Shown in pieces: positions 49,796 to 60,732 of a DNA stretch of 64,000 bases. A program made the translations under genes and the position numbers. Under the pieces are notes generated by a model. It was not told the DNA's origin. It worked only from the letters and a program-made list of their open reading frames with translations, and did not search any database. Location: assembly GCA_026874595.1 (NCBI GenBank), contig CM049311.1, positions 78,969,937 through 79,033,936 on the forward strand. The letters run 5' to 3'. This DNA comes from Sipunculus nudus. Taxonomy: Eukaryota; Annelida; Sipuncula; Golfingiida; Sipunculidae. The stretch's first letter is position 1. The number at the start of each line of letters is the position of its first letter.

Positions 49796-49812
49796 ATTAA
49801 TATTCATATATG

Positions 49813-49816
<4 letters not shown>

Positions 49817-49858
<42 letters not shown>
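49817..49858. repeat. (TA)n microsatellite
   Basis: About 20 TA units. Confidence 0.95.
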
Positions 49859-49860
<2 letters not shown>

Positions 49861-50371
49861 TAAACGTTCTTTCCTAACAACATGAATTGGCTTTGGTTGA
49901 TTCTGAATATACATAATCGTTTTATTTTCAACAACCACCAGAGCTGCACGGTTAAATAATGGCTATTCGGACATATTTGCCTGACACAATTCATCAGCAG
50001 GTTAGCTCTTTTAACCTGCGCTCAGCCTCCCATGCTTATGTAAAATGAGAGTTAATTCACCAGGCCTAAACCTGCGTTCAGTAGCAAGTTACATCCAGTG
50101 CACTCAGCATCTTGTAAAATTTAGGCTCTCTCTTGTCACACACGTTTCTTTTTTTATTTTAATTTTATTTATCTTACATGGATTGTACAACTAGTTAAAA
50201 TACCAAATGCGAGGAACTCCACATGCATGGCTCAAATGGTGCATTGCGTTCGGCATGCAGTCAATAAAGATGGAGGAAATCGGAGAACCAAGAGAAAAGC
50301 ACAGACCTTTGTACGTATAACCTGCTCTCATAGACAAGTCAGAAATCGAATCCGTATAAGATTTTGTTTTG

Positions 50372-50819
50372 ATGTGGTTGCCTTTTTGTTCGCGAGGGTT
50401 TTAAATTCGCGATATTCGCGAATGGGAAATAATCCCGAAAATGACACCCTCGGAAAAAAAAATGGCCAACTGAGTATGTCCTTCTTAAGGCAGCATTAAG
50501 TGCACATGTAGCCAATACTTGTATGGGAATAGGTTAGAACAGTGGGAAATCTTAATATTAATTACATCCATGCAGGTAAAGGGAAAACGTTCCCTTAAAT
50601 TTGAACTAAAAAACCTGTGCTGTGTGTACGGGCCCATCCTTATATGAGAAGAATATCACAAGATAATGAATTATTCTCATTTTATAATACACACAGGAAC
50701 GGCTTTACCAAAGATTTGATATAGGTTCTGGTGAGATCGCGAAAATGAGACCCTCGCGAAACATTAAAAATGGAGAAATCGCGAAATTTCAGCCTCGTGA
50801 ATATGAAGCCAACCACAGT
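50372..50819 (-). mobile_element. CTGTGGTTG-ended MITE, copy 2 (inverted relative to copy 1)
   Basis: Begins TGTGGTTGCCTTTTTGTTCG and ends GAAGCCAACCACAG, with CGCGA words throughout (GTTCGCGAGGG, TTCGCGATATTCGCGAATGG, CTCGCGAAAC). Shared interior words with 24576-25010 in reverse orientation include AGGTTCTRGTRAGATCGC and ACACACAGGWAYGGCTTTAC. The left terminus has lost its leading C. Confidence 0.65.
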
Positions 50820-51371
50820 ACTTTCCCCGTGAAATGAAAATAGCAAGGTTATCATAGCTTATTAAAGGACTGAAGTAAAAAGGACTTCCTCCCCTGACAA
50901 TTACACAGGTATTGCCTGAAAACATGCTTTGTACAAAAAGTAACTGGAATATGCGATATTAAAAAAAAGTCTAGTTTATTCCTAAGTAAATTAGTACTGA
51001 CGTAACTGATAACTTCAGTTTTCCTTTCAAAAAGGGCTGTAGGCCACAAACGCTACCTTTGTACCACAGGAAGGTATCTTTCATTATCTATGGCTCCTCT
51101 CACTCTTTGACAAAAAATGTTAGTTCTCTAGTGGGAATGGAATTTTTTCAGTTATGGAGGTGACGATGTTCTTTGATTCGCTTGATTTTAGAATTATCCA
51201 GAAGGCATTATCGAGATACGATCGGCGTTTTAAACTTTATATCCGATTCCCTAAAAGTAATTTTACCATATATTTATTTTGGTTAAAGTTAAACCTCTAG
51301 TTTAGCCAGACATGCGATCTATACATGACAACTGTTCCGTCACCGTTAATTTCAGTTCCTGATATTACTAT

Positions 51372-51375
<4 letters not shown>

Positions 51376-51446
<71 letters not shown>
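51376..51446. repeat. (TA)n microsatellite
   Basis: About 35 TA units. Confidence 0.95.
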
Positions 51447-51449
<3 letters not shown>

Positions 51450-52442
51450 CACATTTTACCATGTATTTATATTACTGTACTATTACTTTAACTGGGATAT
51501 TTATAACTATTACTATTGCAATAACTTAATTGAAGGATATGGTATATAAGTTAGTGTTTTTTTTCAGATAGAAAACTTAAATGGTATATTTAATACAGAA
51601 CTGTATTACACTATATACTTTTACGAGTGGTGAAAACACCAACTTGTCATGCACATTTCGGGTCTGACCACTCTCGCGTCCTGTTCAGTATCATATATCA
51701 TATATCATATACATGTCACAATAATAACCAACCATCTAGCAATCCCTGAACAGCAATCGTACCTCTGTTTATTCACGTTTACTCATGAAAAGTCAGATAC
51801 AGTTAGGTAGCTTATGTGACTGAAACCTACTCTTAGTCTTATGTAATTAGCACCAATTATCATGCACCACCATGCATAGCTTGCCCAGGCAATCACTGGA
51901 CCTAGCTGAACAAAGTCAGTTGAGCATGATTTGCTAATATTCTTAATGACTGAGTAGAAAATGGGAAGTAACAGAAAGTAATGGAAAGTTATAGGAAGTA
52001 ATATGTATTACTTTGCCCATTTAATATTAAAGCGCACGTTTTGGGTATATTATAATCAGAATTAGTATCAGTATCAGCATTAGTATTAATTGCAAGATCA
52101 GTATAGTAAAATATACTTTTACTTATTAAAATTAGCCCATGTCTGGTTATAACTGATTTCATGACAGATATGAATTCGGTATACGCTAGCTGAAGGCTAT
52201 ATGGAGTGGAAGAAATGTGCCTTGAGAAACTACCGACCTAGGCCCGACCTCAACAACCCGTCTGAACAGCCACATATACATGATGTACCGAGGCCGTAAG
52301 GGGAGTGTATTAAAGAGGGTGGTTTAGAAAATATTTGAACATTAATTTGTAATGCTGCTGTCTGGAGTGATTTTAAACGGCGTGAGACGAAATATTCGCC
52401 GATTAATTTTGCAGGATTTGGGGGATTATGCGTGTATGTATG

Positions 52443-52445
<3 letters not shown>

Positions 52446-52527
<82 letters not shown>

Positions 52528-52578
52528 ATACATATATATTTATGTATTTATATATATGCCTAAATATATAAATTATGT

Positions 52579-52624
<46 letters not shown>
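52446..52624. repeat. compound (TA)n microsatellite
   Basis: Two long TA runs (about 52447-52513 and 52583-52624) with degenerate TATATTTA spacers. The 97-codon open frame across it is an artefact. Confidence 0.95.
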
Positions 52625-52628
<4 letters not shown>

Positions 52629-53559
52629 TATGTCATTCCCTGTAGGCTTACAAATGGAAACATTTATTTTTATTAGGCCTATAGTTATTTCATGATATTG
52701 TGTAGCTTGAGAGAGGACGAAATTTGTAAGGTGGAAATGGAGACTGGTCGAACTTCATGCATGTATTACATCTTGTAAATTTAAATGTATCAAAGGATAG
52801 AGCAAGTACAATTGAGTAAAAAGTATTTAAATTGAACCTGAGACACTCAAGCCAGGCGCCTTTTATATGTCAGTATCTATATACATTAGACAGTGACGCC
52901 ATCTACCGGTATTGTTACGTGAAACGAGCGTATATACTAAAATTAAGAAAACTGCTGAGTATTTATGTGAGCAAATGTGTACCATAAGTGATTATCAATT
53001 ATCTGCGCCTGTGTTATGGCTCTATTGACATTCCGAACGCATAAACTGAAAAAAAAAATAATATGATAAATAACTTATGTTAAATAACCTCTTTTGCGTT
53101 ATATAACATCAATTCCACGGGGTGGATACGTTATTATATAGGCCTAGCGTATTCATGTTAAAATATATATAATACAGTTGTGATTTTATTGTTATGCAAT
53201 TCAAGAAATAACGCTCTTATTAACCAGATTATCCGCCCTTGCATCAAATAAACATTAACCAGAAACTAGCACCATAACCCAGCAGCTTATATGTTTCAAG
53301 GACAAACTCTAAGATATTGTTTGTGTTTGAGATTTAAATCAATATAACACAAAAAAGACCTAATTAAATCAAATTCCCAGGATATGTAGGCAATTTATGA
53401 AAATGCAGATAGAAAAATCTCTAAATTGTTAAGTAAATGGTTTGATTTAATGAGTGATGATTATTTGAGGAAGCCAGAAGAACCCCAGAATGAAAACCGT
53501 AGCGCAGCCAGCGAGGAATGACAGTATTTCCAAGAAAACTGCAATCCTTCCCAGTTCTC

Positions 53560-53722
53560 ATATACCCACAATCCGCCCCTGCCAACCAATCAGCTGGCGT
53601 GCTGTCATGTGACGGTTACCAGGACAGCGGTAGACTCTATTGCAGTTTTCCTGTCGAGTCGTCAGGGTGGTGCAGGGATTGAAGACAAAAAATAGTGTTT
53701 TGGGGTCGTAAATACGAGGTAA
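53560..53722 (+). promoter_or_regulatory. possible promoter with non-coding exon
   Basis: A GC-richer island with a CCAAT box (AACCAATCAG, about 53584) and GTTACCAGGACAGC (about 53615), which matches only half of an RFX X-box. It ends at a strong donor AATACGAG|gtaagc (exon end about 53719). It could be a distal first exon of CIMAP1-type gene B or of an unseen transcript. Confidence 0.3.
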
Positions 53723-55292
53723 GCTACTGTAAACTGGGTTTAAATGTTGTTTTAGAACCACCGTACAGCAAATATGTTGAAATTGTGCCCTGACAAGGCT
53801 CGTATCTACGGTGAAATAGACTGAAACGAACTTGTCACTATCGCGCCACACGTCGCTAAGCAAACAAACACGTGTTTTTGGGATTGATATTCAAGATTTA
53901 AGATTCAGATCAGGATAAAACAATAAGGAATACAACGAAGAATAAATCATTGTCCCAGACGAATATCATTTCTTTAATAAAATGGATGTCAGGCACCCGT
54001 TAAGTATGGGTTTTAATACCGTCGGTCGTTATGCTGCCTTCGCATGCACTTGTTGATCGGTCAAAGGGCGTTTTTCCATCCATTGACGTATTGTTATTGT
54101 TAAGCCGGCAGCCTGGGAGTAATTATGCATGGCGGGTTTATCTTTCGCCTGGTGAAGTCTTCGAAAACATAATTATAACGATATTTCTTTTGTCCCTTTA
54201 ATATTTTTGCCTATATCTGTGGGTGACAATATTGTTAGTCCTCTACATGGTTGTTACAGTCTGTAAAGCCAACTGGAAATAACTGTTCTTAACTTAAGAT
54301 ACCGGTAACTAATACAGTCTTTACTATAGACAGTAATGTCAGTATAGTACTACTACTATTATTAATAATTTGGCAAGTGTTCATTTTTCCCACAATGTTT
54401 ATTCCCTCTGGTTTTTTCTCCTATTTCCAGGAGTTCAAAAATTTGACTCCTGTAAGTATCCTTTTTCATTGGCTGATGCTTCCTCTACCATATACTTAAT
54501 GGAAAAAATCCTTATCGACAGTATTTGATTTTGAAGTTTGTCAAAAGAGTTCACAGTCTTAGAACTGCAATTACAACCAAGAAAAAGATTTGGCTAAAAA
54601 TGAAAATTTTTGCTTAATCATATCAGTTATTTTTTGGTACCTGAAGTCCAGTGTTTCTGTTCAATTGATGAAAAGGCATGAGGAGTTTTTTTTTCCTGAG
54701 CGTGACAAATGGCACTCCTAAGAGAGCAATGTATCAACAGGTTTGCAATGCCTGTCCAGTAGACTCCCCAATTCTTTCTGAAAATCCTGAAATAAGTAAT
54801 GTGAACCATGAGGTAATATTCATTTACACAAATTGGCATGAGTATTGTGTAAGGTCAGAAAAATGTGCTTCCTAAAACAAAAATATTAAATGTATGTGGC
54901 ATAAACCTTTAAATTATTACAGTGTTATTTTCATTACTTGGTCTTATTCATCAAAAAATTATGCTACAGGTAATTAAAAATGTCCAGATACCAGCAAGTT
55001 AGCATTACCTCAAATCCAGCAGTTTTCCCATTTTTGCCAAATTAAAAAAAACCTTCAAGCGGTGTGTCAAAACTAAAACTTTTACAAAAAGGAACCCAAA
55101 CCCACTAGCCTGGCAGGTCTCAATGTTTGGCCAACATCTGTGGCAAGTCTATTTGGTCATGGACTAGTGAATAATCCCCTTGAACAATACTCTTGGTGGG
55201 AGGGCAGGTGCTGGCTCGCCTTGAGCAGTCAGAAGGCATTGATCAATAGTAAGGCAGGCGCCCATGCGCAAGAACACAGGGTTTTGTTTACA

Positions 55293-55305
55293 GTTGCTAT
55301 GCAAC
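55293..55305 (+). promoter_or_regulatory. RFX X-box upstream of CIMAP1-type gene B
   Basis: GTTGCTATGCAAC is a near-perfect palindromic X-box (consensus GTNRCC-N0-3-RGYAAC, one mismatch in the left half). RFX factors use X-boxes to drive ciliary and flagellar genes. It lies just upstream of a TATA-like TATATA (55324-55329) and a candidate leader exon. Confidence 0.6.
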
Positions 55306-55351
55306 TGCTCAGGTCTCAGTCAGTATATAGAGAGGGTTGGTAGTTGTCAGG

Positions 55352-55424
55352 ACTAGGGGAAAAGCAGTCAGTCACACACAGTGTGGGGTTAAAGGGAAGC
55401 AGGATTTATCAAGACCAGAAGTAG
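55352..55424 (+). other. probable non-coding first exon of CIMAP1-type gene B
   Basis: If transcription starts about 25-30 bp after the TATA motif, a leader from about 55352 would end at the donor GAAGTAG|gtagac (55424). It would splice to the acceptor tttattccag (ending 56177), 16 bp before the ATG. The acceptor is strong; the donor and start are inferred. Confidence 0.35.
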
Positions 55425-56193
55425 GTAGACTCTTAAAGTTTAATTTTGTTTTCTTGTTTAATGTGCAAACATGTTTTCATGTTAGTTGACATTAAGCTTG
55501 TCACTTTTATCAAGCTTTGACACACAGTTGGTCAAAGTTCAGTCCATGCCTGCCATGACTTGGTTTATCAGCTTTGCAGTGTGGCATTATAATGTGGGTC
55601 ACAGAATGCAAATTCCAATGTTTCCAGGTACTAAGAACTTGACTTGTCAGATATAAATTTAAGACAAGCAGGTATCAAGTGTTAAGTTCTCCCTATGTTA
55701 GCATGACTGCAGTACTTTTGACTTTAAAAGTCCTTCCCATGTTGGTGCAATTTACACAATAGAAATAATTAAATTCTGAGAATAGTATTTGCACATTTAT
55801 AGAATTCAGTTAAATTTTTAAGTCTAAATATTCCAGTGCCTTGCCTTAATTTAATTTTAACATGGAGATCTCTTTTACAGTTTTAATTCATTTGCTGCTT
55901 TGTGGTCTTTGTAAGTTCTAATCTTTATAATGCCACAATGACACCCTGTCACTTATGAACAGTAATAACTAGCTGTTAGAAAACTTGGTCATTAAGTTTC
56001 AAAATTAAATATTTAAGAGCCGAATCTCTACTACTTGTTCAGTGAAATATTATTTGCGTAATAGACTGCTCACTTACCTATTCAATTAGTACCTTTTCCA
56101 CACAAACACTTTGAGGTAATTTTAAAACCAAAGACATTCATAGTTGGTATTTTTTAACCAAGTTTTCTTTATTCCAGCTTAAAACTTGTCGAA

Positions 56194-57644
56194 ATGGTGT
56201 ACAACTACACTAAACCCCGTGGCCCCATCGCTGCCATGTACAGCAGCCCAGGGCCATGCTACGCCCTCCCTGGTTTGGTGGGACAGAAGACCCATGATCC
56301 CCGCAGCGTTCACCACAAAGGAGCAGCTTACCCATTTGGTATCCGCCATGGAAAATACAAGGATGACTGCAGCCCAGGACCATGCTATTACCCTAATGTC
56401 AAAATCTACCGTGATGGCCAAGATGGCACCCCTCAATACTCCCTGTACTCCCGCCCCAAGGATGGTACCATGTTTAAAACACCAGGACCAGGTGCCTACC
56501 AGCCCGAGAATGCAGGCCCATCCTCCTGTCAACAGGTGAGTTTGCATACTGAACGGTTTTGTACATTACATAAGTCCATTTTAAAGGATATCATTCGTTA
56601 ATAAGTTTCAAGCCTTCTGTTAAATGTCCATTGCAGTTTTCCATTGTAACTTTATTTTACTTTGTAATGTTTGGTTTTTTTTTGTGGGCAGAAGTGTTTT
56701 GCTTTTTATGATTTTAGTTTCCTTTGGTAAACTACATTGTTTTGTTTCATTTCAAATATGTTCTGTGCCATGCTAGAAAACACTTCAGGTTTTAAATTTA
56801 CAATTTTTTTTCATCTTCAGGCCCCTAGATATAGCTTTGGCACAAGACACCGACACAGGAGGACTGACAATACACCTGCTGCTAACAGCTATACCCTGCC
56901 TAACATGCTCGGACACACTGTGCAGAGTTTGAAACGCCAGGCACCTCAGTATTCCATGACTGGTAGGAGTAAGACTGGAAGTTTCCACGAGGACCTGCAG
57001 AAGACCCCTGGGCCTGGAGCCTATAATACTGCTGATCCCAGCCTGTACAAGAACAAGGCCCCCCATTACAGTATGACAAGTCGTAATGTCATGCCTGGAG
57101 ATACCACAACCAAACCTGGACCAGGTGCACACTCCCCAGAAAAAGTAAGCCATTTTCACTATGTGCATTTGTATTTCCTTGTGTTGTTGTTTTGAATGTC
57201 TCATCAGGTGCACTTACCTTCCCATGTTAAACTATCTGGCCACTCATATAAGTGCAGTCTTCTTTCAATTTTGATAAACCTTTGCAAATATTATAAAAGT
57301 AATTCTTAACAAGAATATTGTATCCAATTCTTGTTTTCATAAAGTCCTTGAAACACTTTTGCTGCTTTTAGGATCCTTCATTACCAGTTTTCACCTTAAC
57401 AAGATGTAGCACATAAAAAATTGTGCATTAAATAAATTTATGTAAATGAAAGTTAAGGGATGCAGTTGTATTTGTCTTGGTGGTCAAGTTGTTTGTACAA
57501 TTGTTGTTAATATTGCAGGTGTGTAATAATCCACTTTTTTTTTCTTTTCAGCAATGGTACCACAAGAAGATGGCCCCACAGTTTTCTTTTGGAATCCGTC
57601 ACTCCCCTTACATTTGCCCTCATATTGTGGAAGCCCAGGATTAA
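56194..57644 (+). CDS. ODF3: outer dense fiber 3 / CIMAP1-type protein B (SHIPPO repeats, 3 exons, 252 aa)
   Basis: Coding exons: 56194-56535, 56821-57144, 57552-57644, all phase 0. An acceptor at 56177 just before the ATG implies an upstream non-coding exon. It opens MVYNYTKPRGPIAAMYSSPG and has Pro-Gly-Pro repeats SPGPCY (18-23), SPGPCYY, TPGPGAY, a degenerate TPAANSY, TPGPGAY and KPGPGAHSPEK. The end is FSFGIRHSPYICP. Motif order and spacing (RGPI, then PHY/SMT/FGIRH blocks) follow ODF3/SHIPPO1 closely, closer than gene A. Family role: a microtubule-associated component of sperm flagella and cilia. The X-box upstream fits ciliary control. Same strand as gene A, about 15 kb beyond its end. 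Symbol is family-level. Confidence 0.92.
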
Positions 57645-58509
57645 GATATCTCAAGGATATTTCTCATTTGGTATCTTTTACGAAGTCTGACTAACATGTT
57701 ATCAAATATCAGATTTGAGAAATTAGTGCCTATTTATGAGTAATTTAACATATTTCCCTCATCGCTATCACAAGTCAGTTTTGTTGCAGGCATTTGTGTA
57801 TTGTTTTTAGTTACAAAAAACATGTTTTAGTATTATTTTATTTATACTGTTTTTTAATCTAAACTGGTGGTTGTTATTGCTGTACTTAAAATTACTTACC
57901 AGATTCTACTTAATTTTTTCTGTTATTTCATGCTGTTACAACTTTATACTGAAGGATATATATTTATACAACATTCAGTTGACCACTGGTGACAAATCTT
58001 TGCTCATTCTGGGGTCTTGACATTGTCAAGATGAGTTGTTGACGGTGATATTTTGAGGCAGGTTACAAGCAAGTGTTGTGTGCATAGGGTTGGCTAGATA
58101 TAGATATATTTACAGTGTATATGATGGCCAATGTGTACAGATTTATTATAATACTATACAATTCCTGTGCCAAATCTTAGGTATTGTTCACCTTTCACTT
58201 GTATTTTAAACAATTTTAGTCATGATTTAATGATTTTCACAACTGGTCACAAAATCAGTGTCAAATAACTCCACATCAGTAGTATTTGAATGGAGCACAA
58301 CTCCACTTTCGAAAGTATTTGGATGGAGCACTATTCCTGTGATGTCACTGTTTATCAGTATTATTTTTCCATCCCCATGGTTTGACAATGTGCAACTTGT
58401 GAGTAGGAGGCAAGAAAAGTCTGTGATCATTTTATTTACAAGGACAAGTAAACCATGGAAGTTGAATTGTAAATATATATATACATGTGTGGTAATATAT
58501 ATATCTCAT

Positions 58510-58515
58510 AATAAA
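58510..58515 (+). terminator. possible poly(A) signal of CIMAP1-type gene B
   Basis: AATAAA about 870 bp after the stop, followed within 40 bp by a GT-rich stretch (GTGCGAGTGCTGTG). A plausible cleavage site. Confidence 0.35.
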
Positions 58516-58766
58516 TTTTGGTATTTCTTATTCTTTATTGTTATCAGTAAATCTGTGCGAGTGCTGTGAGAAACATTGACAGCTGGATGGTAAATGGTTT
58601 TATAACTGTCGAGCAGATGTCTAGTTGTATCAGAATATCCATATTAAATTGTAAACAATGTGGTTTAATCTCTGGCAGATTGTCCTCTGGAAGTTCGTGC
58701 ATAGCCAGCTGGCATTCACTTCTGTTAAGTTTCCTGCACAGACCTCTAAGAATGCTTTGTATAACC

Positions 58767-58790
58767 CCCCCCCCCCCCCCCAAAAAAAAG
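58767..58790. repeat. poly(C)-poly(A) tract
   Basis: A run of about 15 C followed by A8. Marks the edge of the tandem-repeat element. Confidence 0.7.
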
Positions 58791-58844
58791 TCTACCAAAT
58801 TAATGTTCCTGTTTGCGAGGACCAGTCCGCTTGTGCAGAATTTT

Positions 58845-59990
58845 TATGCCCCCGCCACAAAGTTGCCGGGGCATATAGTTTTACCATGTCCGTCATTCCG
58901 AAATCAAACAGTTGTACGGACTTTTTTTCGCAATGCCTGCAGACATTGGCCTGATTTTTGGTGTGTGGGCAGATATAGACCAGTTACAGATCGAGTTCGC
59001 GTTTCGTCCCGGTTGACCTATTTTTGACAGTTTTACGGCTCCTAAAACTTAGAAAATTTCATGAAAAATAGAAATTTTCATGACAAATACACATGTACGG
59101 ACTTTTTTTCACAATACATGCAGATGTTGGCCTGATTTTTGGTATGTGGGCAGATATAGACCAGTTACAGATCAAGTTCGCGTTTCCTCCCGGTTGACCT
59201 ACTTTTGAGTTTTACGGCTCCTAAACTTAGAAAATTTCATGAAAAATAGAAATTTTAATTACAACTACACATGTACAGACTTTTTTTCGCAATGCCTGCA
59301 GATATTGGCCTGATTTTTGGTGTGTGGGCAGATAATGACCAGTTACAGATCGAGTTTGCGTTTCGTCCCGGTTGACCTACTTTTGAACTTTTACGGCTCC
59401 TAAACTTAGAAAATACATTTCATGATAAATAGAAATTTTCATGACAAATACACATGTACGGACTTTTTTCACAATGCCTGCAGATATTGGCCTAATTTTT
59501 GGTGTGTAGGCAGATATAGACCAGTTTCAGATCGAGTTTTGGTTTTTTTCCCGGTTGACCTACTTTTGACCATTTAACGGCTCCTGTACTTCGAAAATTT
59601 CATGAAAAATGTAAATTTTCATGACAAATACACATGTACAGCATTATTTGCGCAATACCTGCAGATATTAGCCTTATTTTTGGTGTGGGCAGATAATGAC
59701 CAGTTACAGATCGAGTTCACATTTTGTCCCAGTTGACCTATTTTTGATCGTTTGACGGTGCTCTAACATAGAAATTTCATAAAAAAAAGTGCACATGTAC
59801 GGACTTTTTTTGCAGTGCCTGCAGATACGGGCCTGATTTTTGATGTGAAGGCAGATAATGACCAGTTACAGATCGAGTTTGCATTTTGCCCTTGTTGACC
59901 TACTTTTGACCATACGACATCTCCTGAACTTAAAAATTTTTTCAAAATTTAACAAATGTTTCTAATTTGCCCCAGGCGGGGGGCATTCGT
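58845..59990 (+). mobile_element. hairpin-ended element with ~180-bp tandem array (6 units)
   Basis: The left end is a hairpin (ATGCCCCCG ... CCGGGGCAT, 58846-58874) then CCATGTCCGTC. Six tandem units follow, each with GTACGGACTTTTTTTCGCAA, TGCCTGCAGATATTGGCCTG and GTCCCGGTTGACCTACTTTT. Unit starts are at about 58914, 59095, 59273, 59456, 59636 and 59797 (181, 178, 183, 180, 161 bp). The right end again has a GC hairpin (TTGCCCCAGGCGGGGGGCA, about 59968). This hairpin-array-hairpin layout matches tandem-repeat-bearing non-autonomous Helitron-like (pearl-type) elements described in bivalves. Family assignment is inference. Confidence 0.65.
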
Positions 59991-60269
59991 GTCGTTCCGA
60001 CATATCTAGTTTATACACTGCATTTCAAAGGCTTGTCCATTGGCAACTTTGTGTATCCTTCCTTTAATATTTTTTGTGGGGGGAATTGGATCGATACCAC
60101 TAAACTTTGCGCTCCCACTACTAAATTTTTACTTTCCATGTGTGCCCCATGTTCTTGATTAAAGAAGAGACTGGTACCTGAATGCACCTATTTGGTCTCC
60201 ATCTGTTTCCCAATTCCTTTCAATTTGTGTTTGCAAAATCTAAAATCTTTCTTCCCATTCATGGTTTTG

Positions 60270-60405
60270 CAAAATATAGATTTGTATCTTTTTTTTTCTT
60301 TTTTTTTTCCCTGCACCTCTCAAAGGGGGTTTCCCATGCTTAAAATATCTACCTGCAGCAGGGGGGGGTTAAAGTATTTTTTTCTTTCTTTTTTTTTTTT
60401 TAAGT
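60270..60405. repeat. T-rich and poly(G) low-complexity tracts
   Basis: Runs of T around 60288-60309 and 60377-60401, with a G8 at about 60361. No gene. Confidence 0.5.
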
Positions 60406-60732
60406 AATGAGTATGATATTTCACTTCATTCTAATATTATAATGTATATATTACCCCTTCACAAACCCTGCTATGGGCTAACCTAACTCACATGATTTAA
60501 TACTCTACTGCATATGTATGAATAGTGCAGGGGGACATCCATGATTTTGGAAAAGTAGGCAAAACCAGGAAAAACTGAGAAAACCTGGTCAGGGAAAAAT
60601 ATGTAGGGTCTGGGTTCCAAATGTTTAAAGACCTTTAAAAGGTTGCAATTGCTGAAAATGGTTGGGTGGTGGTCGGGGTCATCCCCCCCCCCCCTATTTT
60701 AAAGCTACAGTCTGAGTTTAGATTCAATATTT

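Noticed and set aside
53558-53863. 101-codon minus-strand open frame
   Set aside because: Overlaps the CpG-richer possible promoter; no domain, and composition explains the lack of stops.
56179-56547. 122-codon minus-strand and second plus-frame ORFs over CIMAP1-type gene B exon 1
   Set aside because: Shadows of the Pro/Gly-rich coding frame; the ODF3-type frame has motif support and correct splice sites.
58566-59027. 153-codon open frame beside the tandem array
   Set aside because: Crosses the poly(C) run and enters the array; the repeated units do not preserve the frame.
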